This document shows, one piece after another, positions 36,685 to 48,200 of a stretch of DNA of 64,000 nt; within the stretch, counting starts at the first letter, position 1; every line of letters begins with the position of its first letter. The DNA is from Clavelina lepadiformis (taxonomy: Eukaryota > Chordata > Ascidiacea > Aplousobranchia > Clavelinidae). The notes under the pieces were generated by a model. That model had not been told where the DNA came from, made no database searches, and was given only the letters and a program-made list of their open reading frames with translations. The stretch spans positions 4,836,001-4,900,000 of the forward strand of contig NC_135244.1 of assembly GCF_947623445.1 (NCBI RefSeq). The letters are read 5' to 3'. The position numbers were made by a program, and so were the translations under genes.

Positions 36685-37901
36685 ATGGATGTCAACTTGA
36701 AGTTAATTATTGAAATAGATTGTGACCCAGAAGACGATGCAGCAAACTTCATGTAAGATACGATATGCCTATTAATCAATTAGCCAACTGCTGTTGAGCT
36801 TGTCCTGTATGGCGGTCACCCAGAGTGTACGTTCTCGCCAATTTATAATAAACAGCCAAGCAAAACAACAAATTAATGTAAGTCGTAACGAGTATTTGAA
36901 GTAATACTGTACTGATATATTGATGTCATTTAATCTGATAATGAAAATATTTATTTGCAGATGTGGACAATGTTTGCATAACTGCACAAGTAATGAAACT
37001 TTGCTGGCTCATCAAAAAACTGCTCACGGTATATTTGTTTTTTGTTTGAAACTTATTTCATTTTGAGCTCTATCATTGGCAGATTCCGATTAAAAAAATC
37101 AAACAAACTTAATTTTACACTTGTCTTGCAGAATCTTCTTGCAATAATGTTACAAGAGAAAAGCTGATGGAATGGTGGGAAACAGTGGGTGGCGTTAAAA
37201 CAGATCTAACTGCAGATGCGGTTAACTATTTTATGAAGCTATTTTCTTCGTACAGTTCACCGGATGAACTGTTTCATAAATTCTCCTGTGATGGAATTAC
37301 GTGCATCCCATCACTATTTTTCTTGCCAAGAAAATTGTCACTATGTTTAACACGAAAATTGTTTGATGTATTTTTATCACACGTTACCACTGTTGCACAC
37401 AACAAAAAGGGGAAACACTTGACATTACACAAGTTAACCCGAGACGAAGAATTCATAATTCAGTACATAGGTGGTTATATTTTGCAGAAACTCACTAAGC
37501 GCTGTATAAATCCGAGAGAAATAGATCTATTGTCTTGTTTAACTGATTATAGTAATGAAACCACTAATAGTTCCTTGATTTCCGCTTTAAATAATAACAA
37601 TTATGGACATCTTACAGTTCCAGCGAAATCACTAGTGAAATTGTTGATGTATGTAGAAAGTGTCTTTAGGAAACAAGACATAAAGGAGCACATCATGGAA
37701 AGTTGCATGTCTTCTTTGAGTGTTTGTAACATAAAAGATATATTTGAAAATCTTGTTTTTGATGAATGTTTGCAAAAATTGTGCATGAAAATATGTAAAT
37801 TTTACGTGAAGATTAGATGCTATCAAAAAGCCAATCATTTAAATTCAGTACTGCATGTAACCTCTGATCAAAATGTAAGTCTGAGAAAATCATTAAAATG
37901 A
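36685..37901 (+). CDS. Second gene of the P transposon: C2H2 zinc-finger protein, P-transposase C-terminal-like
   Basis: Three exons close in phase: 36685-36752, 36961-37028 and 37132-37901, giving 301 residues. Exon 1 encodes an acidic start (MDVNLKLIIEIDCDPEDD). Exon 2 holds a complete C2H2 finger: Cys-x2-Cys-x12-His-x4-His, in CGQCLHNC ... LLAHQKTAH. Exon 3 has a helical body, then IIQYIGGYILQKLTKRC, a short acidic/Asn-rich link, and GHLTVPAKSLVKLLMYVESV. The G-Y-x-x-x-K-L plus L-x-x-P-x-x-x-L ... E pairing is a feature I know from the far C-terminal part of long P-type and related transposases. Here it is absent from the transposase gene and present in this separate convergent gene. The function is not established; a DNA-binding or transposition cofactor is inference. 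A donor at 37875 could add further exons. The sequence around exon 1 resembles part of the terminal repeat (36361-36420), so its start may have come from it. Confidence 0.75.
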
Positions 37902-38008
37902 ATGTACATTACATAGTTGTCTTCTTACATGTACTTCGTCAGTTTTAGCTCAAGAAGGATTAAGTGTTACTGTATTGTAAGCAGACTGTCAAAACACTCG
38001 AAATCAAG

Positions 38009-40669
38009 TTATTTTTTTCGCTTCGGCATTGGATCATCGCAAACATCACCATGTTTCCAGTCAATAACGTGATTTACATTTGACCCCTTAAGTGACTTGA
38101 TATTCTTTTTGCACATTATCACATTTTCAAATTGTGCATATTGGTGAATATCAGGCACTTCATTTCGACGGCCAGTTTGTCTCATATGACCGAAATAGGC
38201 CTCCAATGGGTCTTGGTTTAAGCGCTTAGTTAAGACGTATGAACCTTCTGGGCTGTTCTCCAACAAGAATTTCACCAATTCAGCAATGGCCATGGATGTG
38301 GAAACTAAACCGTCGTAGGTTTGATGGCTCAGAAACTGCTTTGACTGTTCGGAAACGGACCCAGTTAAACTGCTTTTCCATTGTTTTAACTCTGAAAGGA
38401 ATGTATTAAGCCATTTCAGACGAGGATCATCAATCGTTGTATATGGTTTCAAGTCAGGGTTGTATGAATAATTTAATCTGGTGTTCATGAGGTCAAACCA
38501 CTTATTCATCAAACCAGCAAACCACGCACTCATCTTCATTTCTTCTCCACCACGACTCTTCATTAAACTGGAGACAGTTCCAGAGAGCAATTGTGCGGCA
38601 TAGCAAACCCGCATTTTTGCGTAACTCTTATGGGAAAAATGGCCATCAGTCAACTTGCAACTTCTCAACTCTGAACTTTCAAATAGGTAGGGAACATGGC
38701 AAAAATGCTTCCACAAAATGAAATGTTGATTGTACTTCATTATTCTAGCTCCACCTGGACGGCTGGATCTCACACAGTTACAGGCTGTCTTCAGCAAGTG
38801 TGGAGGGTCACTAATCAAATAAATAGGCATTTCTGGCTGATAAATATTAATGCACTTGTAGGGGACGGTCAAATTGGAATTATTGAGCAATTGGAACAAT
38901 TTTCGGTTGCAGGATGCACCATCAGCAACAAGTGCTAAGACTGTAAAATCACATCCGGCCAAGGATTCAACCACTTCCCAGAACATGCTAACCAAGTGAA
39001 ATGCCTTTGTATTCTTGGTGGCATAAAAAACAATAGGCCGGGAAAAATTGCTGAGGATACTCCTACCATAAAATTGTAGGGCATGTGTGGCAGGAGCTTC
39101 ATTATTGTATTGTCTGTCGACACCCAGATCAACAAATCCTATTATTCGGTCTGTTGCTGCATTATACACAATATTTTCTTTCACTGTAAACAAAATAAGC
39201 AACAGGTTATATCTTGTGCATATACAGTTAATAACTTGTGTCATTGTTTTGTCATAAAGCATGAATAAGAATCTTACACAGTGTGATTAATAGTGTTAAA
39301 AATTCCAAGAAAAGTTTCACCTTTCATTTCATCGATTGATATAACGAGAAATCGTTCATGTGATGCTAGACTGAGACTTTTGGATTTCAGTTCTTCTAAA
39401 ACATTATCTTGAATGCCAGGTGCAGTGCAGTAAACGTTTCTGAAAACAGTACAAAAGTGAGCAAGTGAAACAATTGCTCGTAGTTAGCTTGTAGTAGCCA
39501 AATTGCAGAGAACAGAACCCATACGCTACCGATAGTCATTTAGGGTGCGTGAGCTTGGTAGTCGTAAAATGCCACTTTGTCGTAATTCTTCATAGGCGCT
39601 TTTACTTTTAGCAGCTAGACTCAAACAGAACCTATAAAGAAAATTGCAAGGGTTGATTTTAGCACGCTTTTACGAAATAAACAAAAATTGAGGTCAACTG
39701 AACTTAGTTACTCAGTAGTAGTTCAGTTCTGAACTTAGTAGTTATTCAGTAGTTTATTACTCAAGGAGACCTAAACCTACTTTATTAACTCAGGGTGATA
39801 TCTTTCCCCATTTCTTTTCATACTATTTAGCTTTTGCTGCTCTTTCCAAAAGATTGAGTAGAAGTTATCAATTTTATCCTCATCTTGAGCTAAAAAAATG
39901 TATGATATTAACGTAAACTTCACAAAAACACACGACACAAAAAGACTGAGTTATATGCATTGTGTAGGTGCATCACATTACATTTGTAGCTTCATTAGAA
40001 TAGTTATAAGTAACATATTCTGGATTACCAGCTTTGTAATCGGTATGATACCTGCTTTAACAATGGCTGTCATGTCATCTGACATAATTTTATCTACCTC
40101 CACTTGCACCGTATCATCAGCTAACAGAGTCGAAACCTTAGCTTCTAATTCTCTAATGCTAATAAAGAATTACTTCATAACAACAAGACTATCTTAAATA
40201 ATACTGTTTTATTTCTATCTTCTGGCATTGCTCAATCTACATATAGTTAAGTGTAAAAAGCACAGCTACTGACACTGACAATCTTGCGAATGAGACTATT
40301 ACTAATAGGATTACGAAGTGCAATATCACCAAATTTCATTAGCAGTAAAGGTGGAGGTAATTCGAGATGGTAGGTTAAATGTTGGCTGCGCTGATCGTTT
40401 TAAAGGTTGATCTTTAACCATATGGTAATAATTTAGCCTTTTCTGGTTGAGCCGTCCCTCTTTTTCATCTACACTACAACAACTCCTGCACTGACCACTT
40501 TCCTTGAGAAAAAGTTCACAACTTGCATTTCTAACAACAAGAAATTTGGTTCATTTAACAAGAAAAGTCTCTCCTTCTCCTTTTTTACAAATTTTCTCGA
40601 AGGTATCTTAAACAGAGTCACGGCAGGTGACCTGTTGTTGCACATTGGTAAACAGCACAAATTTGCCAT
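38009..40669 (-). CDS. P-element superfamily transposase (THAP9-like)
   Basis: Seven exons close in phase: 40669-40589, 40502-40330, 40158-40052, 39889-39781, 39631-39530, 39439-39321 and 39183-38009, giving 621 residues. The first exon opens MANLCCLPMCNNRSPAVTLF, the start of a THAP zinc finger. The rest of a standard THAP is not evident; instead exon 2 brings a Cys cluster (QCRSCCS). A coiled-coil-like stretch (exon 3) precedes the P core: IFWKEQQ, HPELIKFCLSLAAKS, SSRTLNDYR. Catalytic-type acids are visible in SIDEMK (Asp about 227), LVADGASCN (Asp about 318) and NQDPLEAYFGHMRQ (Asp 555, Glu 558), with SDPPHLLKTACN between. It ends in a basic tail PMPKRKK. Frames are intact, so activity is plausible. 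The exon 1-2 junction is the least certain; an alternative acceptor lies at 40530 but breaks phase. Confidence 0.9.
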
Positions 40670-40850
40670 TATTTCAGACTATTTAGCTTATTTCAATAAC
40701 TTAAAGCCTGCAACATAAGAACTGTACTATTGAGTCTTAATCTGTAAAGTTTTTATTCTGCGCGTGGAGCGAAATTTTATGCGCAGATGAAACAATACAA
40801 TATGACTCGGTCTATCTAAATTTTTCATCCATTCATTTTATTTTTCACCT

Positions 40851-41226
40851 TAAATGTGGTGAACGAAAAAATCTTCCCGCGCAACTCAAGTAGGCTAAGC
40901 CATGCCTTGATACAAAACAGCAGCATTATCAGTTCAAGGAACTGAAAATAAGTTAATTGCTGAACCTAAAACTCTCACCTGATTTCATTAATTAATTTCA
41001 ATTAAAGTTAACACCTATTGGATCCCAACAACTGCACCCTAATAATAAGACTAATCTGTTCCAGCAGCAAACAGATCTGAAAATCATTGTCGTCGTCTGC
41101 ATGTTTATTGTTATGTAGTGAACCGTGACCGTGGAGAAAGTAGAATATGCTCCAAGAGAATAAAAGAAACAAACATGACGTCATGCGCAAAAGAGAAGTT
41201 TCTACTCATGTGTTTAAATCTCTTTG
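40851..41226 (-). repeat. Right terminal inverted repeat of the P transposon
   Basis: 376 bp, inverted copy of 36173-36548 with only scattered differences. It carries the same TGACGTCA core and the same inward CAG/GTGAGA donor, so each internal gene is preceded by the same sequence. Confidence 0.9.
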
Positions 41227-41760
41227 CGTAAACTAAGAACTAATTTAACAATGACCAAGAAACAAAAACCTTATTTAAATAAAGCTGCACAGATGTTTTG
41301 TATCACACTCTCGTGAAAAGTCGTTTATATGTTACTGTATCCCAGTTTAGAAGCATGGTCACCAATCTGTTGCAAAACAACTTTAGAAAATATGCAGCAA
41401 GTATATTGAGCTAATATGTGGTTATAAAACTAAAGTTTATTCAAATCCCTTGAAGGACTGAATTTTCTGTCTATATATTATATAGCTTATTTAAAAGTGA
41501 AATATACACCATCATGTTCAAAGGCAAACATCAATTGTTTCCTCCATTATTTTCAAATTTTTCTAATAAATTCGTTGAGATATGCCAATTCGCTGAGAAA
41601 TAAAAACATTTTTTGCCTTCTATTCCTCAGTAAATCCCTAACCCAACAAACCATTCGAAGTATGAGACCTAAAATTTGGAATTCTCTGCCTTATAACGTC
41701 TCGTTTGCCGCTGCCACTTTAAGAAGGTACTACAATCGCAAAATCTACGCAGGTTATTAG
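41227..41760 (+). pseudogene. LINE reverse transcriptase C-terminal fragment, right of the P transposon
   Basis: Continuation of the LINE split by the P element. Translated in two frames it shows the end-of-RT pattern: a region resembling LPPxFSNF, then LRNKN, FLSKSLTQQTIRS and RPKIWNSLPYNV, and a final FAAATLRRYYNRKIYAGY before a stop at 41758-41760. Frame shifts between 41230 and 41500 show it was already decaying. Confidence 0.75.
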
Positions 41761-42961
41761 TGTATATGTTCAACCATTGGTAAGAACTACCGAGATGTGA
41801 GTCGGCCGCATCTTTGGGATAGTATCAAGGGCAGGCGAACCCAATCGCTACAGCCTAATGATTTGAAACTTTCAGAAACTATGACAATTTTTTTATAAAT
41901 AATTATAATATTATTCTGCTTCGTCATCACCCTGATGTAAACCAAGATTAGTTCATATCACTATTGAAATAAAAACATTAAAAGACATCTTCTTAACTTG
42001 GTTGTTTTGAACTTTGCTGATGTAAAATCGCCTGATGATCAAGCGTCCAATCAAAAACCGCGATTGTGTCACAACATGGACCAACCTGAAATTTTGTGCG
42101 CGATTATTATATAACTCGCTGTCTCGCATAAAGCACAGTGTTTATGAAATTTTTACTTTCTTTGTAGCTGTAGATTAGTCTTAGATAACTAAAACTAGTT
42201 GTTAATTGTGTACTGTACTGTGAAACTGATGTCTACTCTATACCTTAATAATACAATGCCAGATTGTGATGCGAAGGCAATCTTTCTAAAAACGAGTTGC
42301 AAATTGGATTAAATTGAATGTAAAAAAGTGAAAATTTTGGTTACAGTGGATGAATAGGTAACCAATGAAAGTGTTTGGGAGTGTTACAAACTGTTATGGT
42401 TATACGATTAAGCTAAGCCAATCATTTCTAATTAAGCTCATCGCATTTTTTTGACGGAATATTGCCAAATAACTTACCTTTTTGTAGTTTCAAGTCACAT
42501 AATATGATATACTGGATAAGATTTGCTCACAAAACTTAACTGATTCAACGAATACCATTTGTACGTGCTAAGTTTTGATTGATAATAAAAAATTGATGCT
42601 TTTTGATGAACATGCTTGAAAGCTTAAAAATAATATTGTTATTAACACATTTTTAAAATCTACCTGGGAGATAAAACAAGCGTTTAAGTTGAAAAACATG
42701 ACAAATTGTTCAACTATAAGTCCAAACAAATACACTAGCTATTAGTATTGATTAAATAACTGTTTGTAGGTTTGTGATAAATGCCCAGATCCAAATATTC
42801 AGGTTAATCTTTTTTAATAGCTTAAAGCCTTGATATGGTATGTAGCTAATTGCGTATGTTGATAAGTGTCATACTGTGTGCCTCCAAATACATGAGATGA
42901 ATGGTTTGTTAATATTTTTTATATTTAGGTCTGGATGTTTGTTAAAAAGTAAAGTTACAGG
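41761..42961. other. Upstream region of GBA1
   Basis: No coding evidence. A pyrimidine-rich run ending TTTAG at about 42929 and an ACAG just before the start codon look like splice acceptors, so a 5' UTR intron (or trans-splice acceptor, known in ascidians) is possible. The promoter cannot be placed. Confidence 0.45.
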
Positions 42962-44509
42962 ATGAGAATAGATAAAAACATTTTATTTTATCTATGTTTA
43001 ATTATTATCAAGATATCAGCTGATTCTGATGCCCCATGCATATCCAGGGACTATGGGCATGGCTCAGTTGTTTGTGTATGCAATGCCACCTACTGCGACA
43101 CTGTAGTATCTACACGACCAGTTCCTTTTCAGTCTGTTAGCATTTACTCTTCAACCAAATCTGGATCACGGTTTGATTTTGGTGTTCAAAAATTGTTTGG
43201 TCTATCCCCATCGATTAATACCAACCCCACTGTGATTACATTGGACTTTGAGAAAAGGTATCAAATGATTAAAGGCTTTGGTGGGGCTGTCACCGATGCA
43301 GCTACAATAAACATGATGTCCCTTTCAGCCAAGACCAGAGAGAACTTGTTGCGATCTTATTTTGGTGTGAAAGGTATCGAATACAACATTGGAAGAGTAC
43401 CGATTGCTAGCTGTGATTATTCAACTCACGAATATACATACCTTGATACACCGAATGACTTCAACCTAACAACATTTGCGTTGGCCAAAGAAGATATGGA
43501 CTACAAGATACCGATTCTTAAACATATCTATAACATTACGGCCAAACCAATTTCATTGTATGCCAGTTCCTGGTCAGCGCCTGCGTGGATGAAGACGAAT
43601 GATAATGAGATTGGAAGAGGATGGCTGAAGGGTCAGGCAGGTGACGAATACCACAAGACCTGGGCAAAATACTACACCAAGTTTTTTGATGAATACAAAA
43701 AGCATGGATTTGAGTTTTGGGGCATGACTGTGCAAAATGAGCCTTCAAATGGTTTATTAACCAGCTGTTCTTGGCAGTGTCTTGGTTTTACTGCTGAAAC
43801 TGAGAGGGACTTTATCAAGACTGATTTGGGACCTGAAATGCACAATGCTGGTTATGAAAAAATAAAGATAATGATTTTAGATGACCAAAGAATGTTTTTG
43901 CCAACATGGCCGAAAATTGTTTTTGGTGATAAAGAAGCTGAAAAATATGTGTCTGGTGTAGGAGTGCATTGGTATTGGAATTGGTTAGTAGGCCCTACTG
44001 TGCTAGCAGATACTCACAATGCATTTCCAGATAAATTCATCTTAGCCACAGAAGCCTGCAATAAGGATTCTCCTGGACCAGACTTAGGCAGTTGGGACGA
44101 TGGAGTTAAATACAGCAATGACATTTTAGACAATCTTAACAATTGGGCTGTTGGTTGGGTTGATTGGAATATGTGTTTAGACATCAATGGTGGACCAAAC
44201 TGGGCAAAAAATTATGATGACAGCCCAATTATTGCCAATGCAACTGCTGATGAATTCTATAAACAGCCCATGTTCTACCACCTTGGCCACTTCAGTAAAT
44301 TCTTGCCAGAAGGTTCTGTCAGGATTCACTCCTCAGCTAACACAGAAGGCCCATTAAAATTTGTTGCTGCCGTAACTCCTTCTAAGCAGACCGTTTTGGT
44401 TGTGTTGAATCCATCATCTGATGAAATTCCCATTACCGTAATGGGTAAACCATATAGTTTCAATTACACCATACCTGCTGATTCCATACAAACATTTACC
44501 TGGAATTAA
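42962..44509 (+). CDS. GBA1: Lysosomal acid beta-glucosidase (glucocerebrosidase), single exon
   Basis: One 515-residue frame, close to the human length. Residues 1-20 form a hydrophobic signal peptide (ILFYLCLIIIKISA). The mature N-terminus has the paired-Cys region PCISRDYGHGSVVCVCNATYC. The GH30 barrel follows: IKGFGGAVTDAATIN, RVPIASCDYS, SWSAPAWMKTN, then the acid/base Glu260 in TVQNEP and the nucleophile Glu364 in LATEAC, with HWYWNW between. Several N-x-S/T glycosylation sites are present. The enzyme hydrolyses glucosylceramide to glucose and ceramide in lysosomes, helped by saposin C and delivered by LIMP-2. Vertebrate GBA1 has about a dozen exons and this copy has none, the same oddity as PERK and RAB1A. 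The SUPV3L1 gene converges on it from the right. Confidence 0.97.
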   Translation: MRIDKNILFYLCLIIIKISADSDAPCISRDYGHGSVVCVCNATYCDTVVSTRPVPFQSVSIYSSTKSGSRFDFGVQKLFGLSPSINTNPTVITLDFEKRYQMIKGFGGAVTDAATINMMSLSAKTRENLLRSYFGVKGIEYNIGRVPIASCDYSTHEYTYLDTPNDFNLTTFALAKEDMDYKIPILKHIYNITAKPISLYASSWSAPAWMKTNDNEIGRGWLKGQAGDEYHKTWAKYYTKFFDEYKKHGFEFWGMTVQNEPSNGLLTSCSWQCLGFTAETERDFIKTDLGPEMHNAGYEKIKIMILDDQRMFLPTWPKIVFGDKEAEKYVSGVGVHWYWNWLVGPTVLADTHNAFPDKFILATEACNKDSPGPDLGSWDDGVKYSNDILDNLNNWAVGWVDWNMCLDINGGPNWAKNYDDSPIIANATADEFYKQPMFYHLGHFSKFLPEGSVRIHSSANTEGPLKFVAAVTPSKQTVLVVLNPSSDEIPITVMGKPYSFNYTIPADSIQTFTWN

Positions 44510-45204
44510 TTTTTGTGTACACAATTGTTGATAATTGATTCTTGTTGAAGTGCAATGCTGAACTATGTTTGTCTAAGTTCGTATGGTCAGAAAAGAAAAA
44601 AGTAAACACTTTTTCTCCAGCAATGGTGCAAATATTGGAGTCAAACATGCGAAGATGTCAGATATTTAAGCCTGACTTAGTTTAGTGTTGCACTTAAAAA
44701 TTTTTATAGTGTTAGAAAGCATGCACCTCAATTGTTGTATCGTCAACACATATCATAATGTTTATACATACCTTCAAAATTTATTGATTTGTAAATTAGG
44801 GAATAATTCTGTAAAACATTTGTTTTTTAATGGAAATGTTTATAACAAGACAAGCGGTACTTGTGTTTACATAAAAGGTTCTTTCATTTGTTGTTTATTT
44901 AACTTTCTTCAATTCAACATAATGTAGGTTAGCTAGTTGCAAGTTTCGGACCTTTATTAATTTGTAATTGTTGATGGTAATTTAAACCTACACTGTGAAC
45001 ATTCAGGAATTGTTTTGAATATTGATGTATTAAATCAACCTGTAAATAATTTAAATCTTTTCTGCTTTATGTCAATAATATTTACATTTGTGTTGGTGGC
45101 ATATGCAATGTCATTTGTGTGCAATCAGTTAATGATTTCAAAGATATTTGCTTTGTGGCAGCATAGCTGCCGAAAGTTTGCTTAACCTCTTTGTTGGCAT
45201 TATT

Positions 45205-45210
45205 AATAAA
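45205..45210 (+). terminator. Candidate poly(A) signal of GBA1
   Basis: AATAAA about 700 bases after the GBA1 stop and 56 bases before the SUPV3L1 stop on the other strand. If used, the two 3' UTRs would overlap. The rest of 44510-45265 is AT-rich UTR-like sequence with nothing else recognised. Confidence 0.35.
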
Positions 45211-45265
45211 TCACATGATTTCCAAAAAGCTGAGTCTTTAATATTTGCCTAACAAAAAGATGTCA

Positions 45266-48200
45266 TTAGAGGTCATCCACAAGAAACTCCTTAAGGTCCT
45301 CCCATGCTTCCTGGTTTGATGAAACAGGCGCTGTAAAATGAAATATACAAGCTTACAGGAAGTAAGATCAGCAGAAATTATGACAAACAGTGTACGTTAT
45401 ATCACCTTTGTCAGCTTTTGATGAAACCGATCTGGATGTTACTTTGTCGACTGTTTTAGACATGTATTTCACTTCGCGATTGTCAACAAATGTACCAGGA
45501 AATCTAAAGCTAAGTTTAGATTTGTTCAGCAGTTAGAAAGTTATTCTATTTTACCAAATCTAGGTTATTTCTGAATGTGTTTGCATGTTAGTATGTCAAA
45601 AATTTACCTTAACCAGAGGTACAGTCTTATGCATTCATGAGTATCTTCTAAAATCAACATCCCTTGTTTTTCTCTTGCTTGTCGTGGTGGCCAATTTAGT
45701 AACAATTTTAAATCTCCTGCTGATATTTGCTTTCCTTTTGAGTGCATTTTAGCGAATTCACCTAAAACGCCCACAACAAAACCCCTTTTTATTGAGACTG
45801 GGCTCAAGCAAAAGGTGTACCTGATAATAAGATGAAAAATAATGCATCTCTAGAAACTTTATACTATGATATGATTTGTACTTAAAAAACTTACATGTCG
45901 TTAAGCGGCAATTTTACATTTTGTAAAGCTTTTGCAATGTCCCTACATTCTTCCAAGGAGCACAGAAAATACAAAGAATTATCTGTTCCACACAGTGATA
46001 TGAATGATGTTAAGACATCATACAAAGAAGTGGTCCTCATCACATTTGCGAATTGTTTTATTTTGTCAAAAGACGGGTGCAAGCCAGCTGTCTAAATATG
46101 CTGATTCGTAAAATAATTGTATTGTTTAGATAAAAAAAAATCACTTGAGCTTTTTTATACTGCGTCCTATGAAGCAACCTCTATATCAGGAACTTTAGTT
46201 CGAAGCAATCTATGTAGAGTATTTATGTGTTCTGCTTTCATTGTTGTCACAGCACCATCAGGATATTGAGATCCAAATCTTCCAGCTCGTCCAGCTATTT
46301 GCAATGCCTGCAAGTAAAATTATTTTAATCACAGTTAGGTTTGTGATAATCGCTTACGTTTATAACACACAGTACGTATATTTCACATTAAGGTCAATTT
46401 AAACGATAAAAGAAAACTCACGTGATAAGGTGTTAGTGGCGCCTTTACCCGTTCTCCTCCTTTCACTAATGTTGTTTTTCTCACATCATTAAATATTATT
46501 CTCTTTATATTTCTGTTATAAAAGACGTAAGGCATGCATTAAGTAATAGTTTTTCAGCATCTAAACACAGATAGTTGGTTTGTACACTACGGACCAACCA
46601 CAACTCACAAATTGAGCCCCATCCCAATTGCATCGGTAGTTACAAGAATATTGCACTTATTATCTGGATCATTGAATTTCTTGGCTTGCTCTATCTTTGT
46701 GTGTGGCGGAAGACTCCCATATATCATTGCAACCTGTAAAACAAAACGGCAAAATGTTTTACAAATATAATCATATCTTATGAATTGCTTTGCTGCTTTC
46801 CATGAATTACTTCAGTACTAGCATCTTCCAAAAGCCGTTTGTATTTGTAAATCTCATCTTTGTTAAAACATACAACGCAATCACCGGAAGTCAGTTTGTC
46901 AAGGGAGATGACTGGATTTTTCTTTACCCTTGGAAAGTAAGTTGTTGTTAGTTCATAAAAATTCAAAGAAATTTTGCAATAACTGTTATAAGTAAAGGAG
47001 ATAATCATCACCTAACAGAAAGCATCTTATGGTAAATAATACTGGTACCTCAATTGACCAAGCCTTTTGTATTTTTCAACGGAAAGACAATCACCACATT
47101 CATCGACTAATTTCCTAACAACTTTTATGGCCCGTTCTTCACCACAGACATGGATTTCATCGGCACAAACCCCTAGAAAGGCCCTTGTCCAAGCCCAGCC
47201 TCTTTCAATATCAGATACCATTTGTATTTCGTCTATTATAGCTACATCATATCTGTGTGAAACAAGCTTTAACTTGTTTTTTTCAAAAAATGTTTTGGAG
47301 ATTGAATGGATACAAATAGACAAGAAAAAGCAGGAAGTGTTTATTAATTACATAAGAGGAATTGACTTACATCTTATTAATATTTGTCATTTCCACTGTG
47401 CAAGAAACCTTTTCGGCTCTAGAATGTTTTCCAAAATGATAATCCTGATCATCACCTGTTATCATATCACATGAAACTCCTTTGTCTCGGCTTTTCTGAC
47501 AAACCTCTCTAGCTAGAAGCCTTAGTGGTCCACAGTAAACTCCTGAATCTGCTTCATAGAATCTACAGACCATATAGAATAGGAAGTTGTGATATATCGT
47601 GTCCCATAAAAGAAAAATGCATTATGTATCCTACCTTTGTAAAGCAGCATGTGTTTTCCCACTATTTGTCGGTCCAGCATGGAAAATAACTTTTCTGAAC
47701 ATTGACCTGGCTTCAGGATACCACATTATAGGGTCAGACAAATCACTGCGGCAAACAAAAATTTCTTGCAAATATATGTTTTACATAGCAGTGACGCATA
47801 CACCATGCCTTACCTAATCTCTTTCATTTTTTTAATTTTCTTTGTATTTGGGTGTAAAATGAGTGTATGATCCACAAATAGAGGAAGCAATGCTGACAGG
47901 TCATATTCTTTCCTTGATATTTTGCGCAATCTGGATAAAGCAAGTTTATGCAGGTAATATGCTATCTTATTAACTTATCCCATGAAATTTCTTTATAATC
48001 TGATATCAATGTAACAAAAATGGGTTTGCTCTTCCATCTCAGCTGTGCGTGCAAAGAAAATAAAAAAACACACAAATACTAGTCGCATAAATCTTTCAGA
48101 AACCTAAGTTTGTTAGTACAGTATACACATTTATTGTGAGTTATGAACATACCCATAACAGAAACTACACAACAATAGAAGTTGGCATACGCAAACAGCT

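Larger units (their letters stand above)
36173..41226. mobile_element. Complete P-superfamily DNA transposon, two genes
   Basis: About 5,054 bp bounded by long terminal inverted repeats (36173-36548 and 40851-41226) whose tips read CAAAGAGATTTAAACACATG. The 7-bp sequence CGTAAAC flanks both sides (36166-36172 and 41227-41233), a target-site duplication close to the 8 bp usual for P elements. Inside are a leftward transposase gene (40669 to 38009) and a rightward second gene (36685 to 37901); they converge and their ends lie about 107 bases apart. The two inverted repeats remain nearly identical and both genes are open, which suggests recent activity. The element sits within the reverse transcriptase remains of a LINE. 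Confidence 0.9.
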
